From: DASPWW01 sp963803425
GTDB lineage: Bacteria > Actinomycetota > Thermoleophilia > Solirubrobacterales > 70-9
Assembly (NCBI GenBank): GCA_963803425.1
Contig: CAWDMA010000001.1
Location: 496,001 to 560,000, forward strand
Direction of reading: 5' to 3'
Length of the DNA stretch: 64,000 nucleotides
Positions within the stretch are counted from its first letter, which is position 1; every line of letters begins with the position of its first letter. The notes under the pieces were generated by a model that made no database searches, was not told the origin of the DNA, and was given only the letters and a program-made list of their open reading frames with translations. Below, piece after piece: positions 33,746 to 44,179 of the stretch. Position numbers and translations under genes: made by a program.

Positions 33746-35400
33746 CAGGCGTGCGGCGCGTGCCGCTCGACGATCGCCGCGAAGTCCGTCCCCGCCGGAA
33801 GCGTCCCGAACGCCCCGCTCCAGCCGCCGTCGAGCCGTGAGGCGCAGAAGGCGTCCGCGGACGCCGGGTGGCCGAACCGGACCAGGAGCGACGCCTGCAG
33901 GGTGAGCGCCATCCGCTCCACGACGCGGCGGGCGCGGGCTTCGATCGCATCGAGATCGGCGAGCTCCTCGCGCACGGACGCGGCATAGGAGTCGAGCCGC
34001 GGCTCGGCGCCGGCCGCCTCGCCGACCTCGGCGAAGAACGCCTCCACCGACTCCGGGCTGCGGGCCGTCGCGCGCAGCACGTCGAGCGCCTGCACGTTCC
34101 CCGACCCCTCCCAGATCGAGGACAGCGGGCTCTCCCGGAAAAGGCGCGGCATCCCCGACTCCTCGACGAAGCCGTTGCCGCCGAAGCACTCGAGCGCCTC
34201 GACCGCGTGCGACGGCGCCCGCTTGCAGATGAAGTACTTCAGCACGGGGGTGATCAGCCGCCGCAGCTCCGGAGTCTCCTCGTCATAGGTTCTGGCCAGC
34301 CGCATCGCCGAGATCGTCGCCGCCTCGGACTCGATCGCGAGGTCGGCGAGCACGTTCTGCATCAGGGGCTGGTCGACGAGCAGCCTCCCGAACGCGGCGC
34401 GCTGCGAGGTGTGGTGGATCGCCATCGCGGTCCCGGCGCGGATCCCGGCGGTCGACCCGATCGTGCAGTCGAGCCGCGTGTGGTTGACCATCTCGATGAT
34501 CGTCGGGACGCCGCGGCCCTCCTCGCCGATCAGCCGCGCCCAGGCGCCGCGGAACTCGACCTCGCTCGACGCGTTCGATCGGTTCCCGAGCTTGTCCTTG
34601 AGCCGCTGGATGTGGAACGCGTTGCGCTCGCCGTCCGGGGTGAACCGGGGGAGCAGGAAGCACGACAGCCCGCCGTCGGCCTGCGCGAGGACGAGGAAGG
34701 CGTCGCACATCGGCGCCGAGCAGAACCACTTGTGGCCGGTGATCTCGTACTCGGCGCCGGGGCCGCCGCCGTTCAGCGGCCGGGCCGCTGTCGTGTTGGC
34801 GCGAACGTCGGAGCCGCCCTGCTTCTCGGTCATCGCCATCCCGCACAGCGCGCCCGCCTTGTCGGGCGCCGGGACCAGCCGCTCGCCGTCGTAGGACAGG
34901 GACAGGAAGCGCGACTCCCACGCCTCGGCAAGCTCGGGCTGCGCCCGAAGCGCCGGGATCGCCGAGTAGGTCATCGAGATCGGGCACCCGATCCCCGCCT
35001 CGGCCTGCGACAGCGCGATGAACATGGCCGCCCGGGCCACGTGCGCCCCCGGCTGCGGCTCGCGCCACGGCAGCGCGTGCACGCCGCGGCCGATCCCGAT
35101 CCGCATCAGCTCGTGCCAGGCGGGATGGAACTCGACCTCATCGATACGGTTCCCGTACCGGTCGTGCGTGCGCAGCTTCGGCGGGTTCTCGTTCGCCTCG
35201 AACCCCCACCGCAGGGTCTGAGCCCGGCCGGCGGCCTCGCCGATCTCCATCGCCCGGTCCTCCGCCCACTCGCCCCCCTCGCGGCGGAGAGCCTCGACGA
35301 GCGGCCGGTCGGCCCCGAACACGTTGTAGTTCTCCAGCGCCGTTGCCTGGTTGAAGACCTCGTGCGTGGCGGATCCGGACGAATCGATTGCGCGAGCCAT
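33745..35400 (-). CDS. Acyl-CoA dehydrogenase family protein, AidB-like
   Basis: A 551-residue flavoprotein, close in length to AidB (541). The N-terminal THEVFNQATALENYNVF is characteristic of the AidB branch and is absent from ordinary acyl-CoA dehydrogenases. Typical acyl-CoA dehydrogenase segments follow: CGMAMTEKQGGSDVRANTT (flavin-binding MTEPxxGSD form), GHKWFCSAP, RLKDKLGNRSNASSEVEF, and the C-terminal ECFGGNGFVEESGMPRLFRESPL. AidB of E. coli is part of the alkylation-damage response; the C-terminal DNA-binding region is similar in length here, but the role is not proven in actinobacteria. ATG 35400. Divergent from idh. Confidence 0.85.
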   Translation of the reverse strand: MARAIDSSGSATHEVFNQATALENYNVFGADRPLVEALRREGGEWAEDRAMEIGEAAGRAQTLRWGFEANENPPKLRTHDRYGNRIDEVEFHPAWHELMRIGIGRGVHALPWREPQPGAHVARAAMFIALSQAEAGIGCPISMTYSAIPALRAQPELAEAWESRFLSLSYDGERLVPAPDKAGALCGMAMTEKQGGSDVRANTTAARPLNGGGPGAEYEITGHKWFCSAPMCDAFLVLAQADGGLSCFLLPRFTPDGERNAFHIQRLKDKLGNRSNASSEVEFRGAWARLIGEEGRGVPTIIEMVNHTRLDCTIGSTAGIRAGTAMAIHHTSQRAAFGRLLVDQPLMQNVLADLAIESEAATISAMRLARTYDEETPELRRLITPVLKYFICKRAPSHAVEALECFGGNGFVEESGMPRLFRESPLSSIWEGSGNVQALDVLRATARSPESVEAFFAEVGEAAGAEPRLDSYAASVREELADLDAIEARARRVVERMALTLQASLLVRFGHPASADAFCASRLDGGWSGAFGTLPAGTDFAAIVERHAPHA

Positions 35401-35433
35401 CCCTTCGATTTTCCCAGATGAAAGGATGCGCGC

Positions 35434-36510
35434 GTGGCGCACGAGGTGACACTGATCCCCGGCGACGGCACCGGGCCCGAGATCGTCGAGGCGACCCGGC
35501 GGGTGCTGGAGGCGACCGCTGTCGAGTTCGCGTGGGACGAGCAGCCCGCCGGCGAGGACGTGTACGCGGAGGAGGGGAACCCGTTCCCGGATCGTACCCT
35601 CGAGTCGATCAAGCGCAATGGGATCGGGATCAAGGGCCCGACCACGACACCGGTCGGGTCCGGGTTCCGCTCGATCAACGTGCAGCTCCGCAAGGAGCTC
35701 GACCTGTACGCGTGCATCCGGCCCTGCAAGCTGTACGAGGGGGTGCGCTCGCACTTCAAGGACGTCGACATCGTGATCGTCCGCGAGAACACCGAGGATC
35801 TGTACGCCGGGATCGAGTTCGAGCGCGGCTCAAAGGAGAACGCGGAGCTGCGCGAGTTCCTGGCCGCCCACGACGTCCCCGTCCGCGACGACGCCGGGAT
35901 CTCGATCAAGCCGATCTCCGAGTTCGGCAGCGACCGGATCGTCGAGTCGGCGTTCGATTACGCGGAGCGCAACGGACGCGGCAAGGTGACCGCCGCGCAC
36001 AAGGCGAACATCATGAAGTTCTCGGACGGGCTGTTCCTGGAGGTGGCCCGGAAGGTGTCCGAGCGTCACCCGGAGATCGAGTTCGAGGACCGGATCATCG
36101 ACAACCTCTGCAACCAGCTCGTGTCGCGACCCGAGGAATACGACGTGATCGTGCTCCCCAACCTGTACGGGGACATCGTCAGCGACCTGGGCGCCGGGAT
36201 GATCGGGGGGCTGGGGCTGGCGCCGGGCGCGAACATCGGCACCGAGGCAGCGATGTTCGAGGCCACCCACGGGTCCGCCCCCAAGTACAAGGGGCAGAAC
36301 AAGATCAACCCGACGGCGCTGCTGCTGTCCGGGGTGCTGATGCTCCGCCACCTCGACGAGGACCGCGCCGCGGATCGGATGGAGCACGCAATCGCGAACG
36401 TGATCAAGAAGGGGGACAAGGTGACCTACGACCTGAAGCCGAGCCGCGACGACCCGACCGCGGTCGGGACCTCGGAGTTCGCCGACGCCGTGATCGAGGA
36501 GATGGGCTGA
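35434..36510 (+). CDS. Isocitrate dehydrogenase (NAD+-type, isocitrate/isopropylmalate dehydrogenase family)
   Basis: A 358-residue decarboxylating dehydrogenase. The GDGTGPEI start, the substrate arginines of LRKELDLYACIRPCKLYEG, the VRENTEDLYAG serine/asparagine region, AAHKANIMKFSDGLF, DNLCNQLV and GMIGGLGLAPGANIG all fit the beta-decarboxylating dehydrogenase family of the NAD-dependent IDH type. Start GTG 35434 with AAAGGA 9 nt upstream. Its stop overlaps the presumed CTG start of mdh, so consecutive TCA-cycle genes are co-transcribed. 3-isopropylmalate dehydrogenase cannot be excluded, but the linkage to mdh favours IDH. Confidence 0.85.
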   Translation: MAHEVTLIPGDGTGPEIVEATRRVLEATAVEFAWDEQPAGEDVYAEEGNPFPDRTLESIKRNGIGIKGPTTTPVGSGFRSINVQLRKELDLYACIRPCKLYEGVRSHFKDVDIVIVRENTEDLYAGIEFERGSKENAELREFLAAHDVPVRDDAGISIKPISEFGSDRIVESAFDYAERNGRGKVTAAHKANIMKFSDGLFLEVARKVSERHPEIEFEDRIIDNLCNQLVSRPEEYDVIVLPNLYGDIVSDLGAGMIGGLGLAPGANIGTEAAMFEATHGSAPKYKGQNKINPTALLLSGVLMLRHLDEDRAADRMEHAIANVIKKGDKVTYDLKPSRDDPTAVGTSEFADAVIEEMG

Positions 36511-37493
36511 TCGCCGGCGCGCCCGTCAAGGTCGCCGTGACCGGCGCTGCGGGGCAGATCGGGTACGCGCTGCTGCCCCGGATCGCGTCGGGCGACCTGC
36601 TCGGAGACGACACGCCGGTGGAGCTGCGGCTGCTGGAGATCCCGGACGCGATGAACGCGCTCGCCGGGGTCGTGATGGAGCTGGAGGACGGCGCCTTCTC
36701 CAACCTCGAGTCGATCGAGATCACCGACGACGCGAAGGTCGCGTTCGAGGGCGCGAACGTCGCGCTGCTCGTCGGCGCGCGCCCGCGCGGCAAGGGGATG
36801 GAGCGCTCCGACCTGCTCGAGGCCAACGGCGGGATCTTCAAGCCGCAGGGGGAGGCGATCAACGCCGGCGCCGCGGACGACGTGCGCGTGCTCGTCGTCG
36901 GCAACCCCGCGAACACCAACTGCCTGATCGCGATGGCCAATGCACCCGACGTCCCCCGGGAGCGGTTCACCGCGATGATGCGGCTCGACCACAACCGCGC
37001 CAAGGCGCAGCTCGCCCGGAAGGCTGGCGCGCACGTTCGCGACGTGCGCCGGATGACGATCTGGGGGAACCACTCGACCACCCAGTACCCCGACATCAGC
37101 CACGCGATCGTCGGCGACCGGCCCGCCACCGAGATCGTCACCGAGCGGAGGTGGATCGTCGAGGAGTTCATCCCCACCGTGCAGAAGCGGGGCGCCGCGA
37201 TCATCGAGGCGCGCGGGGCGTCCAGCGCGAAGTCGGCGGCGAGCGCCGCGCTCGACCACGTCCGCGACTGGGTCGCGGGGACGCCCGCGGGCGACTGGGT
37301 CTCGATGGGGGTTCCCTCCGACGGCTCCTACGGCGTCGAGGAGGGGGTGATCTCGGGGTTTCCGTGCACCTGCACCGGCGGCGAGTGGAAGATCGTCGAG
37401 GGGCTCGAGATCGACGAGTTCTCCCGGGAGCGGATCGACGCCAGCGTCAACGAGCTGCGCGAGGAGCGCGCCGCCGTCGAGGGGTTGCTGTAG
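36507..37493 (+). CDS. mdh: Malate dehydrogenase with a non-canonical start codon
   Basis: A 328-residue enzyme, the normal size of the actinobacterial NAD-dependent type. Features: KVAVTGAAGQIGYALLPRI (Rossmann glycines), PVELRLLEIPDAM, GARPRGKGMERSDLL, NPANTNCLIAMANA and the catalytic His in IWGNHSTTQYPD. The frame has no ATG, GTG or TTG between the upstream stop and the Rossmann strand: the first candidate, GTG 36537, would remove the first beta strand. CTG at 36507 overlaps the idh TGA (CTGA) and gives the expected N-terminal length. Oxidises malate to oxaloacetate in the TCA cycle, with idh. Confidence 0.85.
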   Translation: MIAGAPVKVAVTGAAGQIGYALLPRIASGDLLGDDTPVELRLLEIPDAMNALAGVVMELEDGAFSNLESIEITDDAKVAFEGANVALLVGARPRGKGMERSDLLEANGGIFKPQGEAINAGAADDVRVLVVGNPANTNCLIAMANAPDVPRERFTAMMRLDHNRAKAQLARKAGAHVRDVRRMTIWGNHSTTQYPDISHAIVGDRPATEIVTERRWIVEEFIPTVQKRGAAIIEARGASSAKSAASAALDHVRDWVAGTPAGDWVSMGVPSDGSYGVEEGVISGFPCTCTGGEWKIVEGLEIDEFSRERIDASVNELREERAAVEGLL

Positions 37494-37513
37494 CGCGGTC
37501 CGTTCAGACCGCG
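37494..37513. terminator. Hairpin between convergent mdh and HTH genes
   Basis: CGCGGTC (37494-37500) pairs exactly with GACCGCG (37507-37513) with a 6-nt loop that contains the stop codon of the convergent HTH gene. Placed immediately after the mdh stop; probable bidirectional terminator, without T tract. Confidence 0.45.
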
Positions 37514-37857
37514 GAGTACCCGCGACCGGACTTCCGGACCCGCCCCTCCTTCTGCAGATCTGCCATCACCCGGTACACGTAGTTGGGCTTGATCTTGAGC
37601 TGCTTCGCGACCTCTGAAGCGGTGATCCCGGGGTTCTCGGAGATGATCTTGACGGCCTGATCCGCCCGCGTTCCACCGCGGCGCCCGCGCCGGCGGGTCT
37701 TCGATCCCCGGGGGCGGCCCGGGCGGCGGCGGCCGGCCTTCCCGTCGGTGAGGTCGGCGAGCGTGCGCTCCAACCGCGCCTTCTCGTCCTCGAGCTCCCG
37801 GAGCCGCTCCTGTATCAGCGAGCGGGCCTGGTCGAGAACGGGTGATGACGGTGACAT
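37504..37857 (-). CDS. Small DNA-binding protein with AT-hook-like core and winged-helix C-terminus
   Basis: A 117-residue protein in three parts: a coiled-coil-prone start (RSLIQERLRELEDEKARLER), a very basic Gly/Pro/Arg linker (GRRRPGRPRGSKTRRRGRR) containing the GRPRGS core of an AT hook, and a C-terminal HTH (ITASEVAKQLKIKPNYVYRVM). A nucleoid or gene-regulating role is likely. Its promoter region (37858-37931) has repeated GTGTGAGC-type sites, suggesting autoregulation. Similar proteins are common in Thermoleophilia genomes; the target is unknown. ATG 37857. Confidence 0.6.
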   Translation of the reverse strand: MSPSSPVLDQARSLIQERLRELEDEKARLERTLADLTDGKAGRRRPGRPRGSKTRRRGRRGGTRADQAVKIISENPGITASEVAKQLKIKPNYVYRVMADLQKEGRVRKSGRGYSAV

Positions 37858-37891
37858 TCGAGTAGTTCCTTCCGTTGAATCGTGAAATGTG

Positions 37892-37931
37892 AGTGTGAGC
37901 TATGCACGCTCACGCTCGACACAGTGTGAGC
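37892..37931. promoter_or_regulatory. Repeated AGTGTGAGC operator-like sites
   Basis: AGTGTGAGC occurs at 37892-37900 and again at 37923-37931 (31 bp apart, about three helical turns), and an inverted near-copy GCTCACGCT lies between them at 37908-37916. These lie 35-74 bp before the HTH gene ATG. The rest of the gap to 38042 shows nothing else. Likely binding site of that protein or another regulator. Confidence 0.4.
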
Positions 37932-38042
37932 ACACGAGTTTAGGGCGCGCCGGAGTGGGTAACGCCGGATGGATCGTGCGTGCAATAGGTATTTCTGCTG
38001 GTGTGCGCGCCCGCGCCACCGAGCACGCCGCGGGAATGATTC

Positions 38043-38675
38043 CTAGGCTCGGCGGCGCTTCGGGAGCGTCCGGAACACCACGTCCCACAGCGGGGAGGAG
38101 ACGCCGAAGCCGTACCGGTGATCCTGGAAGTGGTGGCGCATGTGCTGCTCCCGGAGCCGCTTGCCGAGCTTCGTCCTCGGCGTGGCGTGGTGCAGGTAGT
38201 AGTGGGTGTAGTCGTAGGTGAGGTAGCCCACGATCAACCCCGCGAACAGCGGGTACGCCGCGGGCGTCCCGAAGATCAGCGCGAACAGCCCCAAGAACAC
38301 GAGCGCCAGCGGGATGCTGAGCGCCGGCGGCATCACCAGCCGCATCCGGTCGTTGGGATGGTCGTGATGTACGCCGTGGATGATGAAGTGGAGCCGGTCG
38401 CCGTACTTGAAGCTCGGCTCCCAGTGGAACAGCAGCCGGTGCAGCCAGTACTCGGTCAGCGTCCACAGCGCCAGACCGCCCGCGACCAGCCCGACGAGCT
38501 CGAGCGCGCCCAGACCGCGGTCCGCGCCCACCCACACCATCGCGCCGATCACCGGCACGAAGATCACCGCCGGAACGGCCGGATGGATCCGGGAGAAGAA
38601 GTCCAGGAAGCCGCTCTCGAACAGCCGCGGCGAGGCGCTCAGCTGCTTCGTCCGTGGATCTGACATCGGCGGCAT
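38043..38675 (-). CDS. Fatty acid hydroxylase superfamily (sterol desaturase-like) protein
   Basis: A 210-residue diiron membrane protein of the sterol desaturase/fatty acid 2-hydroxylase superfamily. The histidine motifs are clear: EYWLHRLLFH, HFIIHGVHHDHPNDRMRLV, YTHYYLHHA and QHMRHHFQDHRYGFGVSSPLWD. Four spans are expected. Enzymes of this group hydroxylate acyl chains of membrane lipids. ATG 38675 (or 38666). A divergent small Cys-rich gene lies 137 bp away across a hairpin and an eight-A run. Confidence 0.85.
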   Translation of the reverse strand: MPPMSDPRTKQLSASPRLFESGFLDFFSRIHPAVPAVIFVPVIGAMVWVGADRGLGALELVGLVAGGLALWTLTEYWLHRLLFHWEPSFKYGDRLHFIIHGVHHDHPNDRMRLVMPPALSIPLALVFLGLFALIFGTPAAYPLFAGLIVGYLTYDYTHYYLHHATPRTKLGKRLREQHMRHHFQDHRYGFGVSSPLWDVVFRTLPKRRRA

Positions 38676-38812
38676 TCTAGCCCGTCAACGAAAGCTCCGA
38701 AACAGCAGCGATTCGCGCCCTCGAGGCCGATCTCGGCCTCGATGAAAAAAAAGCAGTGCTTTGCGAGAAACCGCGCTCCGCCGCAGCGCCCCGGTGGCAA
38801 GATGCTCCGCCT

Positions 38813-39028
38813 ATGAGCGCGGCGCGCAAGAAACAGCGGCCTCCGAGCTGCGAGGAGTGCTTCTTTCGGTGCCACGGCCTGTGCGCCCTCGACCTCGACC
38901 AGCCCTGCTCGACCTTCCGGCCCAATCTTCCCGAGGGGCTCGTCCCGCCCCGGCAGCCGGCGCTGCTGGTCCGCGATCCGGAGGCCGCCGCGGCGAACCT
39001 CGACGACGGCCTAACCGCCAGCGCCTGA
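38813..39028 (+). CDS. Small cysteine-rich protein
   Basis: A 71-residue protein from ATG 38813. Six cysteines are concentrated in CEECFFRCHGLCALDLDQPC, a C-x-x-C-x4-C pattern that would bind zinc or an iron-sulfur cluster; a Pro/Ala-rich tail follows. No family name is known to me, but such CxxCFF proteins occur as hypotheticals in actinobacteria. The CAAGAT sequence 9 nt upstream may be the -10 box of a leaderless message. Function not predicted. Confidence 0.5.
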   Translation: MSAARKKQRPPSCEECFFRCHGLCALDLDQPCSTFRPNLPEGLVPPRQPALLVRDPEAAAANLDDGLTASA

Positions 39029-39131
39029 ACAACTCCCGCGGCGTGCTCCGCGCGCCGCCGTGTTGCGGGTCCCGTTGCAGCGTCGCAGTGGCCGGCGTGA
39101 GCAGCGTCCCGCGAGGGTTACGCTTGCCGCG

Positions 39132-39926
39132 ATGCGGGTCACGGTGCTCGGCAAGTCGCCCTCCTGGGAGGACGCTGGAGGCGCGTGCAGCGGCTATCTG
39201 ATCGACGCGGGAGGGACGGCCGTCCTGCTCGACTGCGGCAACGGCGTGTTCTCGAAGCTGCGTCTGCACCGCGACTACACCGACGTCGGCGCGGTGATCG
39301 TGTCGCACATGCACGCTGACCACTTCCTCGACCTGGTCCCGTACGCGTACGCGCTCACCTACGCGCCCCGCCAGCAGCCGGTCCCGGTGGCCCAATGGCC
39401 CGGCACCGACGATCCGGCGCGCCCCCGGCTGTTGCTCCCGCCCGGCGGGCGGAGAGCGGTGCGCCGCGTGTGCAGCGCCTGGGGCGACGAGGCCCTGGTT
39501 GAGAACGCGTTCCGGCTGGAGGAGTACGACCCGGACTCGACGGTCACGGCCGGGAGCATCACCGCCCGCTTCCAGGAGGTTCCCCACTTCATCACCGCCT
39601 ACGCGATCGACTTCACGTCCACAGACGGGCCGGGCCGGATCACGTACGGCGCCGACTGTCGCCCGAACGAGAACCTGGTCGCGATCGCCCGCGGCACCGA
39701 CGTCCTGATCGTCGAGGCGACGCTGCCGCGCCCGGAGCGGGCCGGGCCGCGCGGCCACATGACGCCGGCCGAGGCCGGCGAGCACGCCCGCCGGGCCGGT
39801 GTCGGGCGGGTCGTCCTCACGCACATCTCGGACGAGCTCGATCGCGAGTGGGCGCTGGAGCAGGGCAGGGACACGTTCGACGGCGAGGTGACGGTCGCCC
39901 GCGAGGGCGACACCTACGAGGTGTGA
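39132..39926 (+). CDS. Metallo-beta-lactamase fold hydrolase (RNase Z-like)
   Basis: A 264-residue MBL-fold protein. The metal motif VSHMHADHF (HxHxDH) follows the N-terminal strand pair, and later VPHFITAYAI, TYGADCRPNE and LTHISDE give the remaining ligands. The overall plan fits RNase Z/ElaC-like or other MBL-fold hydrolases; the substrate is not deduced. ATG 39132 with TACGCT ending 7 nt upstream (leaderless). The next gene starts 33 bp after it on the same strand. Confidence 0.8.
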   Translation: MRVTVLGKSPSWEDAGGACSGYLIDAGGTAVLLDCGNGVFSKLRLHRDYTDVGAVIVSHMHADHFLDLVPYAYALTYAPRQQPVPVAQWPGTDDPARPRLLLPPGGRRAVRRVCSAWGDEALVENAFRLEEYDPDSTVTAGSITARFQEVPHFITAYAIDFTSTDGPGRITYGADCRPNENLVAIARGTDVLIVEATLPRPERAGPRGHMTPAEAGEHARRAGVGRVVLTHISDELDREWALEQGRDTFDGEVTVAREGDTYEV

Positions 39927-39959
39927 GCGATGCACGCCGCGCGGCTACCCTGTGACCGG

Positions 39960-40412
39960 ATGACCTCCGGGGGCGATCCGTTCAGCGACTTCGAGCGCAT
40001 GCGGCGCGAGATGGACGAGTTCGTCGGAGCCGTCTGGGACCGGCCGCTGGCCGGCCCGCGGCGGGTCCGCGGCTTCTCACCGAAGGTCGACGTGTACTAC
40101 TGCGGCGAGAGCTCACCGCGCGCGATCGTGAAGGCCGATCTCGGCGGCATCCCGATCGCCGACGTCCACCTGGAGATCAGCGGTCGCCGGCTCGTGATCA
40201 GCGGCGAGCGCCCCGTGCAGGAGACCGAGGGGCGGATCTATCAGCAGCTCGAGATCGAGACCGGCCCGTTTCGCCGGGTGATCGCGCTCAGCGCCGACGT
40301 CCGGGCGGACGCCGCCCGAGCCACCTACGAGGACGGCATCCTCCGGGTGGAGCTGCCGCTGGTCGAGCAGCGGGAGCCCCACCAGGTGCCGGTCAAGCGC
40401 GCGGAGGAGTAG
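39960..40412 (+). CDS. Small heat shock protein, Hsp20/alpha-crystallin family
   Basis: A 150-residue Hsp20 protein: a short N-terminal helix-rich arm (FSDFERMRREMDEFVGAVW), a central alpha-crystallin domain (FSPKVDVYYCGESSPRAIVKA...IYQQLEIETGPFRRVIAL) and a C-terminal extension with an IXI-like ELPLVEQ segment. It holds unfolded proteins. TACCCT lies 8 nt before ATG 39960 with no ribosome binding site, indicating a leaderless start. Lon protease follows 3 bp later, a sensible pair of stress functions. Confidence 0.9.
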   Translation: MTSGGDPFSDFERMRREMDEFVGAVWDRPLAGPRRVRGFSPKVDVYYCGESSPRAIVKADLGGIPIADVHLEISGRRLVISGERPVQETEGRIYQQLEIETGPFRRVIALSADVRADAARATYEDGILRVELPLVEQREPHQVPVKRAEE

Positions 40413-40415
40413 CCG

Positions 40416-42824
<2,409 letters not shown>

Positions 42825-42888
42825 GTGCACACCCGGGATTCGGGTATAAGCTCTGCCGGGACCCGAGATCCGAGCTAGGAGAGTTTCG

Positions 42889-43344
42889 ATGGCGTCAAGC
42901 AGCCGCGCGCAGGAATCCGCGAAGAGGGTGGGCGAGGCCACGTCCGCGCTGCGGTCGAACCCCTACGTGCAGCGTCTGATCGAGGACGAGGACCTCCGCG
43001 ACAACATCCGCGAGGCGTTCGAGGCGGCGCGCGACGCGTACGCGCGAATCGCCAACGGCAAGGGCCCTGCGAAGGCGCTGATGGACGACAAGAAGGTGCA
43101 GCGCGACCTGCGCCGGGCGGCGGAGTCGATGCGCGAGGCATCCGAGCAGCTCCGTGGCAAGCGCAAGCGCAAGAGCCGGGTCGGCCGGCTGATTCTGATC
43201 GCGCTGCTCGGAGCCGGCCTGGCGCTGCTGCTCAGCGAGGACCTGCGCAAGGCGGTGCTCGACCGTCTGTTCGGAGCCGAGGAGGAGTTCGAGTACACCT
43301 CGACCACCTCGCCGGCGCCGGAGACCGCCTCCACGCAGAGCTAG
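42889..43344 (+). CDS. Membrane protein of unknown function with charged N-terminal helices
   Basis: A 151-residue protein. The first 100 residues are helical and highly charged (YVQRLIEDEDLRDNIREAFE, AAESMREASEQLRGKRKRK); one hydrophobic span (GRLILIALLGAGLALLLSED) follows near residue 110, and the C-terminus is acidic and Ser/Thr-rich. Thus a cytoplasmic helical domain tethered to the membrane. No family is recognised beyond similar hypotheticals in related genomes. Start ATG 42889 with AGGAGA 8 nt upstream, and a TATAAG box near 42844. Confidence 0.55.
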   Translation: MASSSRAQESAKRVGEATSALRSNPYVQRLIEDEDLRDNIREAFEAARDAYARIANGKGPAKALMDDKKVQRDLRRAAESMREASEQLRGKRKRKSRVGRLILIALLGAGLALLLSEDLRKAVLDRLFGAEEEFEYTSTTSPAPETASTQS

Positions 43345-43366
43345 ACCAGCACGCCCTGCCCGCAAC

Positions 43367-43404
43367 CCGCTCGCGCGCGGACGCGAAGCGGAGCACGCGA
43401 GCGG
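43367..43404 (+). repeat. Dispersed hairpin element, copy D
   Basis: Arms CCGCTCGCG and CGCGAGCGG, perfectly complementary, enclose the 20-nt loop CGCGGACGCGAAGCGGAGCA (43376-43395). Located 23 bp after the membrane-protein stop and 53 bp before the TetR start, on the coding strand of both. Upstream bases AGCACGCCCTGCCCGC resemble those before copy E. Confidence 0.88.
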
Positions 43405-43456
43405 AATGATGCCGGGTCGCTGCCAGGTCGTGCGGCAGCCGTACACTGCGCGGCAC

Positions 43457-44062
43457 ATGGAAGCGGCCACCAAGCAGCGCGAGCTCTCCAGCGACAAGGC
43501 GCAGCGGATCATCGAGGCGATGCGCGCCAGCGTCGCCGCGCGCGGGATCGCCGGATCGACGTTCGAGCACGTCTCGCGCGAGGCGGGCGTCAGCCGGGGC
43601 CTCTTGCACTACTACTTCGGGACCAAGGAGCGGCTCCTGGTGGAGGTGGTGCGCCGCGACTCCGAGGTGCGGGTGGCGCGCCTTGACGAGTCGCTGGCGC
43701 GCGCGCAGACGGTCGACGACGTCGTCGACGTGCTGGTCTCGAACCTGCTCGACCTGATCGAGAACGAGCCGGGCTTCTTCGACCTGATCTTCGAGGTGTA
43801 CACCGCCGGCCGCCGCACGCCCGAGATCCAGCGCGAGACCGCAGAGCTGTTCAAGCGTAGCCGCGATCACGTCGCCGAGGTGCTCGACGCCAAGAACGAG
43901 GAGGGGGTGCTGTCGCTGCGGTTCGGAGCCCAGGCGACGGTCGCCTACCTGTTCGCGATCGCGGACGGGACCGCACTGCAGGCGCTCACCGATCGCGGCC
44001 GCGAGTTCGACGAGGTGATCGAGACCGGCACCGCCGCGGCGCGCTTCCTGCTTACCTCGTAA
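43457..44062 (+). CDS. TetR/AcrR family transcriptional regulator
   Basis: A 201-residue regulator. The N-terminal HTH (GSTFEHVSREAGVSRGLLHY followed by YFGTKERLL) is classical; the C-terminal domain is helical. ATG 43457 has TACACT 9 nt upstream, no ribosome binding site, again leaderless. It lies upstream of atpE and of the palindrome GACTGATCACTCAGTC (44180-44195), the most likely operator. Ligand unknown. Confidence 0.9.
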   Translation: MEAATKQRELSSDKAQRIIEAMRASVAARGIAGSTFEHVSREAGVSRGLLHYYFGTKERLLVEVVRRDSEVRVARLDESLARAQTVDDVVDVLVSNLLDLIENEPGFFDLIFEVYTAGRRTPEIQRETAELFKRSRDHVAEVLDAKNEEGVLSLRFGAQATVAYLFAIADGTALQALTDRGREFDEVIETGTAAARFLLTS

Positions 44063-44098
44063 CGCCCCATTCGCCGAGCAGCCCGTCCCGCCGGCCAC

Positions 44099-44136
44099 CC
44101 CGCCAAAAGCGGACGCGAAGCGGAGCATTTGGCGGG
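44099..44136 (+). repeat. Dispersed hairpin element, copy E
   Basis: Arms CCCGCCAAA and TTTGGCGGG, perfectly complementary, enclose the 20-nt loop AGCGGACGCGAAGCGGAGCA (44108-44127). It follows the TetR stop by 36 bp, on the same strand, and could terminate or process that message. AGCAGCCCGTCCCGC precedes the left arm, similar to copy D. Confidence 0.88.
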
Positions 44137-44179
44137 CCTTGATGCGGGCCGCGCCGACCGGGTAAGATGACTTTGTAAC

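Noticed and set aside
38760..38820. Possible seventh copy of the hairpin repeat (AAGATGCTCCGC as in copy F)
   Set aside because: Only 12 bases match, the GCGTCC part of the loop is missing and no arms pair; the match is too short to count.
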